Notes: generated by a model not told the origin, from the sequence alone. Counted from the first letter of the stretch, positions 11,813 through 21,557 are shown. The stretch: DNA of 64,000 nt from Comamonadaceae bacterium (GCA_947381325.1 CANCUP010000002.1:1-64000); one strand, 5' to 3'. Numbers and translations are program-made.

Positions 11813-13609
11813 ATGCCCAGCTACACCCCGCCCTTGCGTGACATGCAGTTTGTATTGCATGAGGTCTTGCATGTCACGGACGTCTTGCACGCCATGCCAC
11901 CCCATGCCGACATGGACGCTGACACCTTGGCTGCCGTGCTCGAAGAGGGCGGCAAATTTGCGTCAGAGGTGCTCTTTCCGCTCAACCAAGTCGGCGATCA
12001 GCAAGGGTGCCGGCTCGATGTCACCACACACGAGGTGAGAACCCCCGAGGGTTTCAAAGCCGCTTATGCACAGTTTGTTGAAGGGGGGTGGCCATCGTTG
12101 AGTTGTGATCCAGCCTATGGCGGCCAGGGCCTGCCGATCGTGGTGAACCAGTGCCTGTACGAAATGCTCAACAGTGCCAACCAGGCGTGGACCATGTACC
12201 CCGGTCTCACACACGGCGCTTACGAGGCCTTGCATGCCCATGGCACCGAAGCACAAAAGCAGTGCTATCTGCCCAAGCTCACCAGCGGTGAATGGACGGG
12301 CACCATGTGTCTGACCGAGCCCCATTGCGGCACCGACCTGGGGTTGCTGCGCACCAAGGCCGAGCCGCAAGCCGACGGGACCTACCGCATCACGGGCCAC
12401 AAAATTTTCATCAGTGCGGGGGAGCACGATTTGGTCAGCAACATCGTGCACTTGGTGTTGGCCCGTTTGCCCGACGCGCCTGCGGGCAGCAAAGGCATCA
12501 GCTTGTTTGTCGTGCCTAAGTTTTTGGTGCGCGACGACGGCAGTTTGGGCGAACGCAACGCCATCCACTGTGGTGGCTTGGAACACAAGATGGGCATCCA
12601 CGGCAACGCCACCTGTCAGATGGTGCTCGACGGTGCCGTGGGCACCCTGGTCGGCCAACCCCACAAAGGCTTGGCGGCCATGTTTGTGATGATGAACGTG
12701 GCGCGCATCGGCGTGGGCATGCAGTCTTTGGGTTTGACCGAAGTGGCCTACCAAAACGCACGGGCTTACGCCAAAGAGCGCATCCAGTCGCGCAGTTTGA
12801 CCGGCGTGAAGTCACCGCAACAACCCGCCGACAGCATCTTGGTGCATCCCGATGTGCGCAAGATGCTGCTCACCGCCAAAGCCTATGCCGAAGGGGGCCG
12901 CGCCCTGAGCTTGCATTGCGCCTTGTGGGTGGACCAAGCGTTGAGCCATCCTGACCCTGCTGTGCGTGCCGAGTCCGCCGAACAAGTGGCCTTGCTCACA
13001 CCCATCGTCAAGGCCTTCATCACCGACAACGCCTGGATCGCCACCTCGGCGTGCATGCAGGTGCTGGGCGGACACGGCTACATCCGCGAATGGGGCATGG
13101 AGCAGTATGTGCGTGACGCCCGCATCAACATGATCTATGAAGGCACCAACACCATCCAAAGCTTGGACTTGCTGGGGCGCAAGGTCTTGGGCAATCAAGG
13201 GGCCTCGCTCAAAAAGTTTGGCGAATACATCACCGCCTTGGTGATGGCTGAGCAGGGCAACGAGGACATGGCTGAGTTCATCCAACCTTTGGCCAAGTTG
13301 GGCCAGCAAATGACCCAGTTCACGGGAGAGATCGGCTACAAAGCTTTGCAAAACGCCGACGAGGTGGGCGCCGCGGCGGTGGACTATCTGCGTGTGGCCG
13401 GGCACTTGGTGTTCGGCTATTTTTGGGCTCGCATGGCGCAAGTCGCCTTGCAACGCATCGCTGCGGGTGACCGTGATCCGTTCTACCAAGCCAAGCTACA
13501 AACCGCCCGCTTTTACTTTGCCAAGTTGTTCCCTGAAACGGCTTCTCTGATGCAAACCGCACGTGCGGGATCTGCCGTGTTGATGGACACCGAGGCGGTG
13601 TTTGCCTGA
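11813..13609 (+). CDS. Acyl-CoA dehydrogenase
   Basis: MCLTEPHCGTDLGLLRTKA; QVLGGHGYIREWGMEQYVRDARINMIYEGTNTIQ; AAGGAG 8 nt before the ATG. Confidence 0.93.
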   Translation: MPSYTPPLRDMQFVLHEVLHVTDVLHAMPPHADMDADTLAAVLEEGGKFASEVLFPLNQVGDQQGCRLDVTTHEVRTPEGFKAAYAQFVEGGWPSLSCDPAYGGQGLPIVVNQCLYEMLNSANQAWTMYPGLTHGAYEALHAHGTEAQKQCYLPKLTSGEWTGTMCLTEPHCGTDLGLLRTKAEPQADGTYRITGHKIFISAGEHDLVSNIVHLVLARLPDAPAGSKGISLFVVPKFLVRDDGSLGERNAIHCGGLEHKMGIHGNATCQMVLDGAVGTLVGQPHKGLAAMFVMMNVARIGVGMQSLGLTEVAYQNARAYAKERIQSRSLTGVKSPQQPADSILVHPDVRKMLLTAKAYAEGGRALSLHCALWVDQALSHPDPAVRAESAEQVALLTPIVKAFITDNAWIATSACMQVLGGHGYIREWGMEQYVRDARINMIYEGTNTIQSLDLLGRKVLGNQGASLKKFGEYITALVMAEQGNEDMAEFIQPLAKLGQQMTQFTGEIGYKALQNADEVGAAAVDYLRVAGHLVFGYFWARMAQVALQRIAAGDRDPFYQAKLQTARFYFAKLFPETASLMQTARAGSAVLMDTEAVFA

Positions 13610-13651
13610 GTTCAAGGCGGCGACAATGCGAAGCAATTTCAAGGAGTGGGT

Positions 13652-14098
13652 ATGTTGAGTTGGCGTGCTTTTGGGATGGCCAGCGTGATGTGCGGCTGGG
13701 TGCTGGCCGCACACGCGCAGATGACACCGGTAGGCCTGTGGCGCACCATCGACGATGACACGGGCGAGGCCCGTGCCGAGATCGACATCGTCGAGCGCCA
13801 AGGGGTGTTGTTTGGCCGTGTGGCCAAGTCGCTGGACCCAGACCCCAAGGCTGTCAAAACCTGTGACGATTGCAAAGACGACCGCAAGGGACAAGCCATT
13901 GTGGGCATGGAGATCATCCGTGGCGTGCGCTACGAGCCGGATGACAAACGCTGGGGCGGCGGCGGCAAAATCCTCGACCCGGAAAACGGCAAGGAATACA
14001 CCGTGCGCATGGTGCCGCTCGAAGGCGGCAAACGCTTGCAGTTGCGTGGCTACATTGGCCCGTTTTACCGCACCCAAATTTGGCAACGCATTCCATAA
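13652..14098 (+). CDS. DUF2147 domain-containing exported protein
   Basis: Signal peptide; TPVGLWRTIDDDTGEARAEIDIVERQGVLFGRV and LRGYIGPFYRTQIWQR. Confidence 0.8.
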   Translation: MLSWRAFGMASVMCGWVLAAHAQMTPVGLWRTIDDDTGEARAEIDIVERQGVLFGRVAKSLDPDPKAVKTCDDCKDDRKGQAIVGMEIIRGVRYEPDDKRWGGGGKILDPENGKEYTVRMVPLEGGKRLQLRGYIGPFYRTQIWQRIP

Positions 14099-14113
14099 AC
14101 CCAACCGAGATTT

Positions 14114-14881
14114 GTGATGACCGACATCCTGCAACACCTCGACCAAGGCGTGATGACGCTGACCTTCAACCGCTTGGACAAAAAGAACTCCATCACGGCC
14201 GCCATGTACGCCAGCTTGGCCGATGCTGTGGAACATGCCCAAACCAACACCGAGGTGCGCGTGGTGCTGATCCAAGGGCATGAAACCATCTTCAGCGCCG
14301 GCAACGACATCGCCGACTTTTTGAACCACCCGCCCTCAGGTCATGACGCCCCGGTGTTTCGCTTTTTACGGGCCATCGCGGGTTTGAGCAAGCCTTTGCT
14401 GGCCGCCGTGGCTGGGCCAGCGGTGGGCATTGGCACCACGCTCTTGTTCCACTGTGACTTGGTCTACGCCGGTGACAACGCCGCCTTCTCGATGCCCTTT
14501 GTCAATTTGGGTCTGTGCCCAGAAGCGGGCTCCAGCATCTTGGTGCCGCAGATGATGGGCCACCACCGTGCGGCGGAGGCTTTGCTCATGGGCGAGCCTT
14601 TCATGGCCGAGGCAGCGCAAGAAGTGGGCTTGGTCAACCGCGTGGTGCCCCCCACCGAGGTCAACAGTTATGCCCAGGCGCAGGCGGGCAAACTGGCGGC
14701 CAAGCCCTTGAGTTCTTTGGTCGAGACCAAGCGGCTCATGAAGAGTGGCCAGTCTGCACAGATCATGGCGCAGATCGAGGCCGAGGCCACCAGCTTTGGG
14801 CGCATGTTGCAAGAGCCTGCTGCGCGAGAAGCGTTTGGTGCCTTCATGGAGAAGCGTCGCCCTGACTTTTCCAAACTCTGA
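14114..14881 (+). CDS. Enoyl-CoA hydratase/isomerase family protein
   Basis: VMTLTFNRLDKKNSITAAMYASLADAV; FSAGNDIADF; crotonase fold motifs. Confidence 0.92.
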   Translation: MMTDILQHLDQGVMTLTFNRLDKKNSITAAMYASLADAVEHAQTNTEVRVVLIQGHETIFSAGNDIADFLNHPPSGHDAPVFRFLRAIAGLSKPLLAAVAGPAVGIGTTLLFHCDLVYAGDNAAFSMPFVNLGLCPEAGSSILVPQMMGHHRAAEALLMGEPFMAEAAQEVGLVNRVVPPTEVNSYAQAQAGKLAAKPLSSLVETKRLMKSGQSAQIMAQIEAEATSFGRMLQEPAAREAFGAFMEKRRPDFSKL

Positions 14882-14891
14882 AAGCCTTGTT

Positions 14892-15374
14892 TTGATCAAA
14901 CGTCTGTCTGCCGATGGCCACTTTGAGCCCGAATTCGTCGAAGGTGTGCGCGCCATCTTTGAAGAAAAAATTGTGTTCAATCAAATCTTGGGCGTCAAGT
15001 TGGTGGACATCACGCCTACCGTGGTCACGGCGCGTTTGCCCATGAGGCCTGAGCTGGTCGGGCATTTCGCCTACAACCGGGTGCACGGTGGCGTCATCAG
15101 CGCGAGTTTGGATGCCTTGGGTGGCTTGGCTTGCTTGGTGGCCAAGGCAGCACGGCACATGGACCAAACGGCTGCGCAGCGGCTCGATTTCTTTCTCAAG
15201 GTCGGCACCATCGATTTGCGCATCGACTACCTGCGCCAAGGCATCGGCGAGTTTTTTGACATGCGTGCTGAGGTGCTGCGCATTGGCTCGCGTGTGGGGA
15301 GCACGCGCATGGAGTTTTTCGACCCCGATGGCCAGATGGTGGCGGCAGGCAGCGGGGCCTACATCGTCTCTTGA
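14892..15374 (+). CDS. Thioesterase family protein (YigI/PaaI-like hotdog fold)
   Basis: LGVKLVDITPTVVTARLPMRPELVGHFAYNRVHGGVISASLDALGG; start codon uncertain (TTG inferred). Confidence 0.75.
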   Translation: MIKRLSADGHFEPEFVEGVRAIFEEKIVFNQILGVKLVDITPTVVTARLPMRPELVGHFAYNRVHGGVISASLDALGGLACLVAKAARHMDQTAAQRLDFFLKVGTIDLRIDYLRQGIGEFFDMRAEVLRIGSRVGSTRMEFFDPDGQMVAAGSGAYIVS

Positions 15375-15376
15375 GC

Positions 15377-15793
15377 TCAGTCTTTGGGAATAGGGCGCGG
15401 CTTGCCCTGGTCGTCAATCGCCACATAGGTCAAGGTGGCTTGCGTGACTTTGATGTACTGCCCTTGCCGGCTGAAACGCTCGGCATACACCTCCACATCG
15501 ACGCTGATGGAGGTGTTGCCAATGCGGTTGACCTTGGCAAAAAAGCTCAAGATGTCGCCCACTTTCACCGCTTGTTTGAAGATGAACTCGTTCACCGCCA
15601 CCGTGGCCATGCGGCCGCGCACATAGCGCGCAGGTAGCACAGCCCCGGCCAAGTCCACCTGCGCCATGACCCAGCCGCCAAAAATATCGCCGTTGGCGTT
15701 GCAGTCGGCAGGCATGGGGATGACCTTGAGCACCAGCTCTTGGTCGGTGGGCAGTGTCACCACTGCGGCGGAGGAATGGGAAGACATAGGCAC
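15377..15793 (-). CDS. Acyl-CoA thioesterase (YciA-like)
   Basis: MPADCNANGDIFGGWVMAQVDLAGAV hotdog motif. Confidence 0.88.
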   Translation of the reverse strand: MPMSSHSSAAVVTLPTDQELVLKVIPMPADCNANGDIFGGWVMAQVDLAGAVLPARYVRGRMATVAVNEFIFKQAVKVGDILSFFAKVNRIGNTSISVDVEVYAERFSRQGQYIKVTQATLTYVAIDDQGKPRPIPKD

Positions 15794-15810
15794 AATCCAC
15801 GGTTAACTAT

Positions 15811-17637
15811 TTGGCATTGTGCAATATGCGTCATCACGCGCCTTCAACTCCCCCAAGTCCCGATACCTCGGGCACCCCGCGTTCAGACAGCGCCACCCTC
15901 CAGCGACTCTTCCCCTACCTGTGGCAATACAAATGGCGCGTCATGGCGGCCTTGGCGTTCATGGTGGGCGCCAAGTTGGCCAACGTGGGCGTGCCCTTGT
16001 TGCTCAAAGAGTTGATCGACAGCATGTCTTTCAAGCCCAGCGACCCCACCGCGGTGCTGGTGGTGCCGGTGTCTTTGTTGCTGGTCTATGGCGTGTTGCG
16101 TTTGTCGGTGTCGGCCTTCACCGAGTTGCGTGAGTTGGTGTTTGCCAAAGCCACCCAAGGCGCAGCCCGGCAAATTGCGCTGGAAACCTTTCAGCATCTG
16201 CACGGTTTGAGTTTGCGCTTTCACCTCGAGCGTCAAACCGGCGGCATGACGCGCGACATCGAGCGCGGCGTGCGTGGCATTGAGTCCTTGATTTCTTATT
16301 CGCTCTACAGCATCGTGCCCACCTTGATCGAGGTGGCCTTGGTGCTCACCATCTTGGCGGTGAAGTTTGATGTGTGGTTTGCCGGCATCACCTTGCTGGC
16401 CTTGGCGGTCTACATCGTGTTCACGGTCAGCGTCACCGAATGGCGCACCCACTTTCGCCGTCTGGCCAACGAGTTTGACTCGGCGGCCCACACCAAGGCG
16501 GTGGACTCGTTGCTCAACTACGAAACCGTCAAATACTTCAGCAACGAAGGCTTTGAAGCCAAGCGCTACGACACCAGCCTGGACCAGCTGCGCCGTGCAC
16601 GCCTGAAGTCGCAAACCTCGCTGTCGCTGCTCAACACCGGCCAGCAACTCATCATCGCCATCGCTTTGGTCACCATGCTGTGGCGTGCCACTGTGGGGGT
16701 GGTGGAAGGGCGCATGACTTTGGGCGACTTGGTGATGATCAACGCCTTCATGATTCAGCTCTACATCCCGCTCAATTTCTTGGGCGTGCTCTACCGTGAA
16801 ATCAAACAAAGCCTGACCGACTTGGACCGCATGTTCAGCTTGCTGGAAAAAGAGCGCGAAGTCGCCGACGACCCCGGCGCACCCGATTTGCAGGTGAGCG
16901 GCCCACCCACCGTGCGCTTTGAGTCGGTGGTGTTTGCCTATGAGCCTGCGCGTCCTATATTGCACGGCATCAGCTTTGACATTCCTGCGGGCAAAACCGT
17001 GGCGGTGGTGGGGCCCTCGGGCTCGGGCAAGTCCACCCTGGCGCGTTTGTTGTTCAGGTTTTATGACGTGGGCAGTGGCCACATCACCATCGACGGCCAA
17101 GACATTCGCCGCGTCACGCAGCACAGCGTGCGCCGTGCCCTGGGCATCGTGCCGCAAGACACGGTGTTGTTCAACGACACCGTGCGCTACAACATCGCTT
17201 ATGGGCGCACCGATGCGTCCGTGCAAGAGGTCGAGCAAGCGGCCCGTGCCGCCCACATCCACGACTTCATCGCCGCCACGCCCAAGGGTTACGACACCAT
17301 GGTGGGTGAGCGCGGCTTGAAGCTCTCGGGTGGCGAGAAGCAGCGCGTGGCGATTGCGCGCACCTTGCTCAAGAACCCACCGATTGTGATTTTTGACGAA
17401 GCCACGTCGGCCTTGGACAGCGCCAACGAGCGCGCGATCCAAGGTGAGTTGCAAAGCGCCGCGCACAACAAAACCACCTTGGTGATTGCCCACCGTTTGT
17501 CCACCGTGGTCGATGCCCACGAAATTTTGGTGCTCGACGCCGGCCACATCGTGGAGCGCGGATCGCACGCGGCTTTGTTGGCGCTCAATGGGCGCTATGC
17601 GCAGATGTGGGCGTTACAGCAGTCGTCTGAGGTTTGA
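15811..17637 (+). CDS. ABC transporter ATP-binding protein/permease (ABCB/Atm1-like)
   Basis: ABC membrane domain plus GPSGSGKSTLARLLFRFYD, LSGGEKQRVAIARTLLKNPPIVIFDEATSALD; ETVKYFSNE as in the Atm1/HMT1 group. Confidence 0.9.
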   Translation: MALCNMRHHAPSTPPSPDTSGTPRSDSATLQRLFPYLWQYKWRVMAALAFMVGAKLANVGVPLLLKELIDSMSFKPSDPTAVLVVPVSLLLVYGVLRLSVSAFTELRELVFAKATQGAARQIALETFQHLHGLSLRFHLERQTGGMTRDIERGVRGIESLISYSLYSIVPTLIEVALVLTILAVKFDVWFAGITLLALAVYIVFTVSVTEWRTHFRRLANEFDSAAHTKAVDSLLNYETVKYFSNEGFEAKRYDTSLDQLRRARLKSQTSLSLLNTGQQLIIAIALVTMLWRATVGVVEGRMTLGDLVMINAFMIQLYIPLNFLGVLYREIKQSLTDLDRMFSLLEKEREVADDPGAPDLQVSGPPTVRFESVVFAYEPARPILHGISFDIPAGKTVAVVGPSGSGKSTLARLLFRFYDVGSGHITIDGQDIRRVTQHSVRRALGIVPQDTVLFNDTVRYNIAYGRTDASVQEVEQAARAAHIHDFIAATPKGYDTMVGERGLKLSGGEKQRVAIARTLLKNPPIVIFDEATSALDSANERAIQGELQSAAHNKTTLVIAHRLSTVVDAHEILVLDAGHIVERGSHAALLALNGRYAQMWALQQSSEV

Positions 17638-17644
17638 CACAAAA

Positions 17645-17673
17645 AAGGCCTCTCGTCAGCAACGAGAGGCCTT
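17645..17673. terminator. Bidirectional Rho-independent terminator between the ABC exporter and metK
   Basis: AAGGCCTCTCGT-cagca-ACGAGAGGCCTT perfect 12-bp stem; T run on the metK (minus) side. Confidence 0.9.
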
Positions 17674-17695
17674 CAAAGCCAAAGCTGACAAGCGT

Positions 17696-18880
17696 TTACT
17701 TCAAACCAGCTGCGGCCTTCAATGCAGCTGCTTTGTCGGTGCGCTCCCAGGTGAACTCGGGCTCTTCGCGACCGAAGTGGCCGTAAGCCGCGGTCTTGCT
17801 GTAGATCGGGCGCAGCAAGTCGAGCATTTGAATGATGCCCTTGGGGCGCAGGTCAAAGTGCTCGGCCACCAAGGCGGCGATCTTCTCGTCGCTGATCACG
17901 CCCGTGCCTTCGGTGTTGACCGTGATGTTCATCGGACGGGCCACACCAATCGCGTACGCCACTTGAATTTGGCACTTGCTGGCCAAACCGGCGGCCACGA
18001 TGTTCTTGGCCACATAGCGTGCGGCGTAAGCGGCGGAGCGGTCGACCTTGGAGGGGTCTTTGCCCGAGAAGGCGCCACCCCCGTGGGGGCAAGCGCCGCC
18101 GTAGGTGTCCACAATGATCTTGCGGCCTGTCAAGCCGCAGTCACCTTGTGGGCCGCCAATGACGAAACGGCCGGTGGGGTTGATCAAGTACTTGGTGTCT
18201 TTGAGCCACTCTTTGGGCAGCACGGGCTTGATGATTTCTTCGATGATGGCTTCGGTGAAGCTGGCCTTCATCTTGGTGGCTGTCTCCGACTGATCGGGGC
18301 TGTGTTGGGTGGACAGCACCACGGTGTCGATGCTGTGGGGCTTGCCGTCCACATAGCGCATGGTCACTTGGCTCTTGGCGTCAGGACGCAAGAAAGGCAA
18401 GCGGCCATCTTTGCGCAGCTGGGCTTGACGCTCGACCAAGCGGTGGGCGTAGTGGATGGGGGCGGGCATCAGCTCAGGGGTTTCGCTGCAGGCGTAACCA
18501 AACATCAGGCCTTGGTCGCCAGCGCCGATGTTGAGGTGGTCGTCAGAGGCGTGGTCCACGCCTTGGGCGATGTCGTTGGATTGCTTGTCGTAAGCAACCA
18601 AGACCGCGCAGCCTTTGTAGTCAATGCCGTAGTCGGTGTTGTCGTAGCCAATGCGCTTGATGGTGTCGCGCGCCACTTGGATGTAGTCGACGTTGGCTTG
18701 GGTGGTGATCTCACCGGCCAACACCACCAAACCTGTATTGGTCAGGGTTTCAGCGGCCACGCGCGAACGCGGGTCTTGGGCAAAGATGGCGTCGAGGATG
18801 GCGTCCGAGATTTGGTCTGCCACTTTGTCGGGGTGGCCTTCCGAGACGGATTCGGACGTGAAGAGATAGTCGAGAGACAT
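17696..18880 (-). CDS. metK: S-adenosylmethionine synthetase
   Basis: [65 protein letters not shown]; start at MSLDYL, AGGAGC RBS upstream. Confidence 0.97.
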   Translation of the reverse strand: MSLDYLFTSESVSEGHPDKVADQISDAILDAIFAQDPRSRVAAETLTNTGLVVLAGEITTQANVDYIQVARDTIKRIGYDNTDYGIDYKGCAVLVAYDKQSNDIAQGVDHASDDHLNIGAGDQGLMFGYACSETPELMPAPIHYAHRLVERQAQLRKDGRLPFLRPDAKSQVTMRYVDGKPHSIDTVVLSTQHSPDQSETATKMKASFTEAIIEEIIKPVLPKEWLKDTKYLINPTGRFVIGGPQGDCGLTGRKIIVDTYGGACPHGGGAFSGKDPSKVDRSAAYAARYVAKNIVAAGLASKCQIQVAYAIGVARPMNITVNTEGTGVISDEKIAALVAEHFDLRPKGIIQMLDLLRPIYSKTAAYGHFGREEPEFTWERTDKAAALKAAAGLK

Positions 18881-19028
18881 GAGAAAAGCTCCTAAGGTTG
18901 ATGGTTGGCGTTGCCAACCCCGAAGGAGCCCGGCGAACGCTTTAGCAGATGAACCAGTGTTGACCGATTCGGGTCCCACCGAAGTGGGGTTGTCGCTCTG
19001 CAAGTTGCTCTGTTAACTCAGCGACAAT
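18881..19028 (-). promoter_or_regulatory. Structured 5' leader of metK; candidate cis-regulatory RNA (riboswitch-like)
   Basis: On the RNA strand: 8-bp stem TTGTCGCT/AGCGACAA, CCCAC-UUCG-GTGGG hairpin, GGTTGGC-AAC-GCCAACC hairpin, and GCTCCT/AGGAGC anti-SD pairing. Confidence 0.6.
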
Positions 19029-19067
19029 CAATATTGTAATTTAACTTTTATCGTTCTGATCCGCCTC

Positions 19068-19934
19068 ATGGCTGCTGCAACCCGCTTGTTTGTTTGGCTA
19101 TCGCGCATGCCCCTGTCGAGGATGCAACGCGTGGGTGCTGTGCTGGGCTGGTTGGTGTGGGCTGTGTCGCCGCGTTATCGCCAACACTTCAAGGCCAATG
19201 TGCAGGCTGCCGGAGTGCCTTGGCACGACGCGCGTCCTGCGATCGCGGCCATGGGCATGATGGTGGCTGAGCTGCCGTGGGTGTGGATGCGCTCAACCGC
19301 CCCCCCCTTGGGTGACGTGGTGCGTTGGGACGGTGCGGAGCATTTTGAAGCGGCCATGCGCGCAGGCAAGGGGGTCATTGTGATGTCGCCCCATTTGGGC
19401 TGTTGGGAAATTGGCGCGCAAGCGATTGCCGAAAAATTTGGGCCGCGTTTTGGCCCTTTGGTGGCGCTGTACCGACCGGCCCGCAAAGCATGGCTCGAGC
19501 CCTTGGTGGCACAAGCCAGAACGCGCCCCTACTTGGCTTCCGCGCCCACCTCTTTGGCGGGGGTGCGCACCTTGATTCGCACCTTGCGTGCCGGTGGCTA
19601 CACCGCCATATTGCCCGACCAAGTGCCACCATTGGGGCAAGGTGTGTGGGCCCCTTTCTTTGGCCGTGAGGTCTACACCATGACCTTGTTGTCCAAACTG
19701 GCGCAACAGACCGGCGCCACCGTGCTCTTGACGTGGTGTGAACGCTTGGCGCCGGGGCAAGGTTTTTGCCTGCACATGCGACCTTTCAACGCGCCCGAGT
19801 TGTTGGACGTCAACTGCCCGCCTGAGCTGGCGGCGGCAGCGGTCAACCGTGGCGTTGAGCAATTGGTGCGGGCGGCTCCCGGGCAATACCTTTGGAGCTA
19901 TGCGCGCGACAAACAACCGCGGGCAGAGGGCTAG
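19068..19934 (+). CDS. Lysophospholipid/lipid A acyltransferase (LpxL/HtrB family)
   Basis: GVIVMSPHLGCWEIGAQAI; LVALYRPARKAWLEPLV; AILPDQVP. Confidence 0.88.
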   Translation: MAAATRLFVWLSRMPLSRMQRVGAVLGWLVWAVSPRYRQHFKANVQAAGVPWHDARPAIAAMGMMVAELPWVWMRSTAPPLGDVVRWDGAEHFEAAMRAGKGVIVMSPHLGCWEIGAQAIAEKFGPRFGPLVALYRPARKAWLEPLVAQARTRPYLASAPTSLAGVRTLIRTLRAGGYTAILPDQVPPLGQGVWAPFFGREVYTMTLLSKLAQQTGATVLLTWCERLAPGQGFCLHMRPFNAPELLDVNCPPELAAAAVNRGVEQLVRAAPGQYLWSYARDKQPRAEG

Positions 19935-19937
19935 GCC

Positions 19938-20804
19938 ATGGGCTCGCACATGGGGCTTTGGTTGTTGCGCGGATTGGGGTATTTGCCCTTGCCGTTCCTG
20001 CGTGCTTTGGGCGCTGGCTTAGGGCTGTTGTTGTTTGTGCTGGTGGCCGAGCGGCGTCACGTGGTGCTGACCAACTTGCGCATTTGCTTTCCTGCGTTGA
20101 GCCCCCGAGCGCGCGCCGAGTTGGCGCGCCAGAGTTTTGTGCATTTTGCCCAGGCTTGGTTGGACCGCAGCTGGCTGTGGCACCGCGCGCCGGCGTGCAT
20201 CCGTTCGCGTGTGGCGTTGACCGGCGAGGTGGCCGATTTGTTGCAAGCACAACCCACCGTGCTGTTTGCGCCCCATTTCGTGGGCCTGGACGTGGGGTGG
20301 ACAGCGCTGACACTGAATTTGCCCTTGCACTTCACCACCATCTTCACGCCGCAATCCAATGCCGCCGTGGACGCTTGGGTGGCCCAGGGCCGTCAACGTT
20401 TTGGCGATGTGCGTTTGTTCAGCCGAGAAGATGGCGTCAAGCCGATCGTCAGCGCCTTGCGCCACGATGCCTTGCTGTATTTGTTGCCTGACATGAACTT
20501 TGGCGCCAATGAATCGATCTTTGTCCCGTTTTACGGCGAGCTTGCCGCGACGGTGCCTTCGTTGTCACGTTTTGCCAAATTGGGACGTGCCCGTGTGGTG
20601 CCTGTGATCACCCGCATGACGGCCAGCGGGTATGAGGTGGTGGTGCATCCGGCATGGACCGACTTTCCCACCGACGATGCGCAGGCCGATACCGCCACCA
20701 TGAATCGGCGTTTGCAAGACATGATTGAGACCATGCCGGCGCAGTACTTCTGGGTGCACAAGCGTTTCAAAACCCGGCCAGAGGGTGCGCCAGAGCTGTA
20801 TTGA
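19938..20804 (+). CDS. Lipid A biosynthesis acyltransferase (LpxL/HtrB family)
   Basis: TVLFAPHFVGLDVGWTALTLN; LLPDMNFGANESIFVPFYGE; QYFWVHKRFKTRPEG. Confidence 0.9.
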   Translation: MGSHMGLWLLRGLGYLPLPFLRALGAGLGLLLFVLVAERRHVVLTNLRICFPALSPRARAELARQSFVHFAQAWLDRSWLWHRAPACIRSRVALTGEVADLLQAQPTVLFAPHFVGLDVGWTALTLNLPLHFTTIFTPQSNAAVDAWVAQGRQRFGDVRLFSREDGVKPIVSALRHDALLYLLPDMNFGANESIFVPFYGELAATVPSLSRFAKLGRARVVPVITRMTASGYEVVVHPAWTDFPTDDAQADTATMNRRLQDMIETMPAQYFWVHKRFKTRPEGAPELY

Positions 20805-20831
20805 CGGCGGTGTGTGGCGTGCCCGCTGGAA

Positions 20832-21557
20832 TCAGGGGTGCATCCAGTCGTAGAGCAAGGTGGCGACTTCGTCCACGCCTTGCTTTTTGAGGGCAGAAAA
20901 CAGTTTGACTTGTCCGCCACCAGCTTGCAGTTTGGCGATCGAGAGTGCTTTGGCACCCTCGGTGCGGTTGAGCTTGTCGGCCTTGGTCAGCAGCACCAAG
21001 AACTTCAGACCCTCTTCCACGCGCGGGCGAATCACGTCGAGCAAGATGTCGTCCAAATCGGTCAAGCCATGGCGTGGGTCGCACAGCAGCACCACGGCGC
21101 GCAGGTTCTCGCGGGTGAGCAAATAGTTGGCCATCACTTGCTGCCAGCGGATCTTGTCTTGCTTGGGGACCGCGGCGTAGCCATAGCCCGGCAAGTCAGC
21201 CAGCACCGCATCGGTTTGGCCTTGGCGGCCCAAAGCAAACAGGTTGATGTGCTGGGTGCGACCGGGTGTTTTGGACGCATAGGCCAAGCGCTTTTGCTGC
21301 GTCAGCACATTGATGCAGGTGGACTTGCCTGCGTTGGAGCGCCCGACAAAGGCAATTTCTGGCAATTCGTAGGCGGGCAGGTGGTGCAGTTGGGCGGCGG
21401 TGGTCAAAAACCGGGCGGTGTGCAACCAGCCCATGGCATGCTTGGCCTGATCGGCGGGACTCAACAATGCGGGCGAAGGCGCAGCCGAGACGCTGAGCAC
21501 GGGTTCCTCCGGGGTGTGGGCGGGGGAGGGGGCGGCTTGGGTGTCTGGCTGATTCAT
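20832..21557 (-). CDS. engB: Ribosome biogenesis GTP-binding protein YihA/YsxC/EngB
   Basis: EIAFVGRSNAGKSTCINVLTQQKRLAYASKTPGRTQHIN; DLPGYGYA. Confidence 0.95.
   Translation of the reverse strand: MNQPDTQAAPSPAHTPEEPVLSVSAAPSPALLSPADQAKHAMGWLHTARFLTTAAQLHHLPAYELPEIAFVGRSNAGKSTCINVLTQQKRLAYASKTPGRTQHINLFALGRQGQTDAVLADLPGYGYAAVPKQDKIRWQQVMANYLLTRENLRAVVLLCDPRHGLTDLDDILLDVIRPRVEEGLKFLVLLTKADKLNRTEGAKALSIAKLQAGGGQVKLFSALKKQGVDEVATLLYDWMHP

Noticed and set aside
17486-18895. 469-aa plus-strand ORF antisense to metK
   Set aside because: Shadow ORF of metK; the translation shows no recognisable domain while the minus strand is unmistakably MetK.
18881-19003. N-terminal extension of the metK ORF ([10 protein letters not shown]...)
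   Set aside because: This segment is better explained as a structured 5' leader; the conserved MetK start is [19 protein letters not shown] with an SD 7 nt upstream.
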